Shown: piece by piece, positions 63,288-64,000 of the stretch
Layout: each line of letters opens with the position of its first letter
Position numbering within the stretch: the stretch's first letter is position 1
Assembly (NCBI RefSeq): GCF_044793635.1
Contig: NZ_CP084992.1
Location: 2,914,001-2,978,000, forward strand
DNA length: 64,000 nt
Direction: 5' to 3'
Source of the DNA: Virgibacillus_F necropolis_A
GTDB taxonomy: Bacteria > Bacillota > Bacilli > Bacillales > Amphibacillaceae
Position numbers and translations under genes: made by a program
Notes under the pieces: model-generated
The model's database searches: none
What the model saw: only the letters and a program-made list of their open reading frames with translations
Told to the model about the DNA's origin: nothing

Positions 63288-63438
63288 CCAATACACTATT
63301 AAATCCTTCGTAATATTTCTTCATTCAAAATACCTCAGTCATTGAAATGAAAATTCAAAAGGAAATACAAAAAAATGAAACTTATTCGAAGTGAAAACGT
63401 ATATTAATAGACAAGTTTATTGTAAGGAGGTTCGTAAA

Positions 63439-63873
63439 TTGAAACGAACAGGAGAAATTGTTTTAAGTATTATTGGCGCATTCCTATATGCTCTTATGGC
63501 GGGTGTTGGGGTATTTATGATTTGGTTAGAAAATAACAGAGACCTTGTCCAAGGAACTCTTCAAGATGCGTCAGAGCAAAATCCGGATGCTCCGCCGATT
63601 AATATGGCTGATTTAAACAATGCTTTGGACTTTATGGGTAATAGTGGAACATATCTGACTATCATATCCATTATTGCAATTATAGTAGGAATTATTTCGA
63701 TTTTATTGGTTAAGGGAAACAAAAAACCAAAAGTAGCTGGCATCATTTTAATCGTAACAGCACTTGCTATAGCAATATTCACGTTCGGCGGAGGTATTCT
63801 AGCTGGCATTTTTTACTTAATCGCAGGAATTATGTGTCTTGTTCGAAAACCGAAGAAAATAATATATGAGTAA
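63439..63873 (+). CDS. DUF4064-type membrane protein
   Basis: 144 aa. Starts with TTG at 63439 after AAGGAGG; the upstream in-frame ATG at 63391 has no ribosome binding site. Helices at about 5-28, 71-93 and 100-130; an extracytoplasmic loop between the first two is acidic and rich in Asn (EQNPDAPPINMADLNNALDF). The family is common in Bacilli as small membrane proteins; function unknown. A terminator follows. Confidence 0.82.
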   Translation: MKRTGEIVLSIIGAFLYALMAGVGVFMIWLENNRDLVQGTLQDASEQNPDAPPINMADLNNALDFMGNSGTYLTIISIIAIIVGIISILLVKGNKKPKVAGIILIVTALAIAIFTFGGGILAGIFYLIAGIMCLVRKPKKIIYE

Positions 63874-63886
63874 CATCTCTGAAAAT

Positions 63887-63916
63887 ATCCTTCATAAGAA
63901 CGTCTTTATGAAGGAT
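63887..63916 (+). terminator. terminator after the DUF4064-type gene
   Basis: ATCCTTCATAA / TTTATGAAGGAT with a short loop, followed by GTTTTA. Confidence 0.8.
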
Positions 63917-64000
63917 GTTTTATGTGAAAATTTAACTGAATTGTATTGAAAGAATGAACATAATCAAAAAAACCCCTACCTTTCCGCATTTCCCTTCAAA

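Overview
The window is a chromosomal segment of a low-GC Gram-positive bacterium of the family Bacillaceae, most likely from the Virgibacillus/Oceanobacillus/Ornithinibacillus side of the family. The grounds are the 16S rRNA text, strong AGGAGG-type ribosome binding sites, frequent TTG/GTG starts, and the order bcp - perR - ygzB - ygxA - rRNA operon - large tRNA cluster, which is the arrangement around rrnD/trnD in Bacillus subtilis. The genus cannot be fixed from the sequence alone.

Layout. 1-4412 (minus strand): a Bce-type peptide-sensing module (response regulator, intramembrane-sensing kinase, ABC ATPase, FtsX-like permease cut by the window edge), with a pair of GC-rich inverted repeats between kinase and ATPase. 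4.5-8.8 kb: a small K+ channel, peroxiredoxin Bcp, an M29 aminopeptidase, a D-2-hydroxyacid dehydrogenase, a PduO-type cobalamin adenosyltransferase and PerR, which has a promoter with a near-perfect Per box. 8.9-12.7 kb: repeats, two tiny minus-strand genes, pabB-pabC fusion plus pabA, ygzB. 13-20.8 kb: ygxA, two rRNA promoters, 16S-23S-5S and fourteen tRNAs ending in a terminator. 21-29 kb: YczE-like protein, SulP transporter plus UspA, FAD amino-acid oxidase, Mn-pyrophosphatase, YdjM-like protein, and an ECF-like sigma factor paired with a second-type ClpP gene. 29.2-33.3 kb: a decayed UvrA-like gene, a MerR remnant, and a TetR-controlled ABC-2 exporter. 33.6-38.9 kb: cold-shock protein, HIT protein, rhodanese-like protein, and a TPP-riboswitch-controlled thiamine-precursor ABC operon. 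39-43 kb: small membrane proteins, YpsA, a broken AbrB/Doc toxin-antitoxin pair and an anchored DUF1906 protein. 43-48.4 kb: a second ABC exporter operon, a nonsense-mutated hydrolase, DUF4260 and a Dph6-like ATP pyrophosphatase. 48.4-55.7 kb: DUF2935, lipoprotein, aminoglycoside-phosphotransferase-like kinase, several GNATs, AraC regulator and MFS exporter. 55.8-59.9 kb: LytS-LytT two-component system followed by a CstA-family transporter with a cre site, probably a pyruvate-type nutrient sensing and uptake unit. 60-64 kb: gene remnants, GNAT, Nudix, DUF1697, lipoprotein, DinB and two small membrane proteins.

Three themes stand out. First, intergenic space is filled with several families of structured repeats; they exchange hairpin cassettes, and copies show compensatory stem changes. 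Second, the accessory half (29-47 kb) holds at least six broken genes, three of them broken by a single base. Third, there are several compact sensor/effector pairs (Bce, TetR-ABC, LytST-CstA, sigma-ClpP) whose signals are not known from sequence. I did not find CRISPR arrays, prophage or intact insertion sequences.
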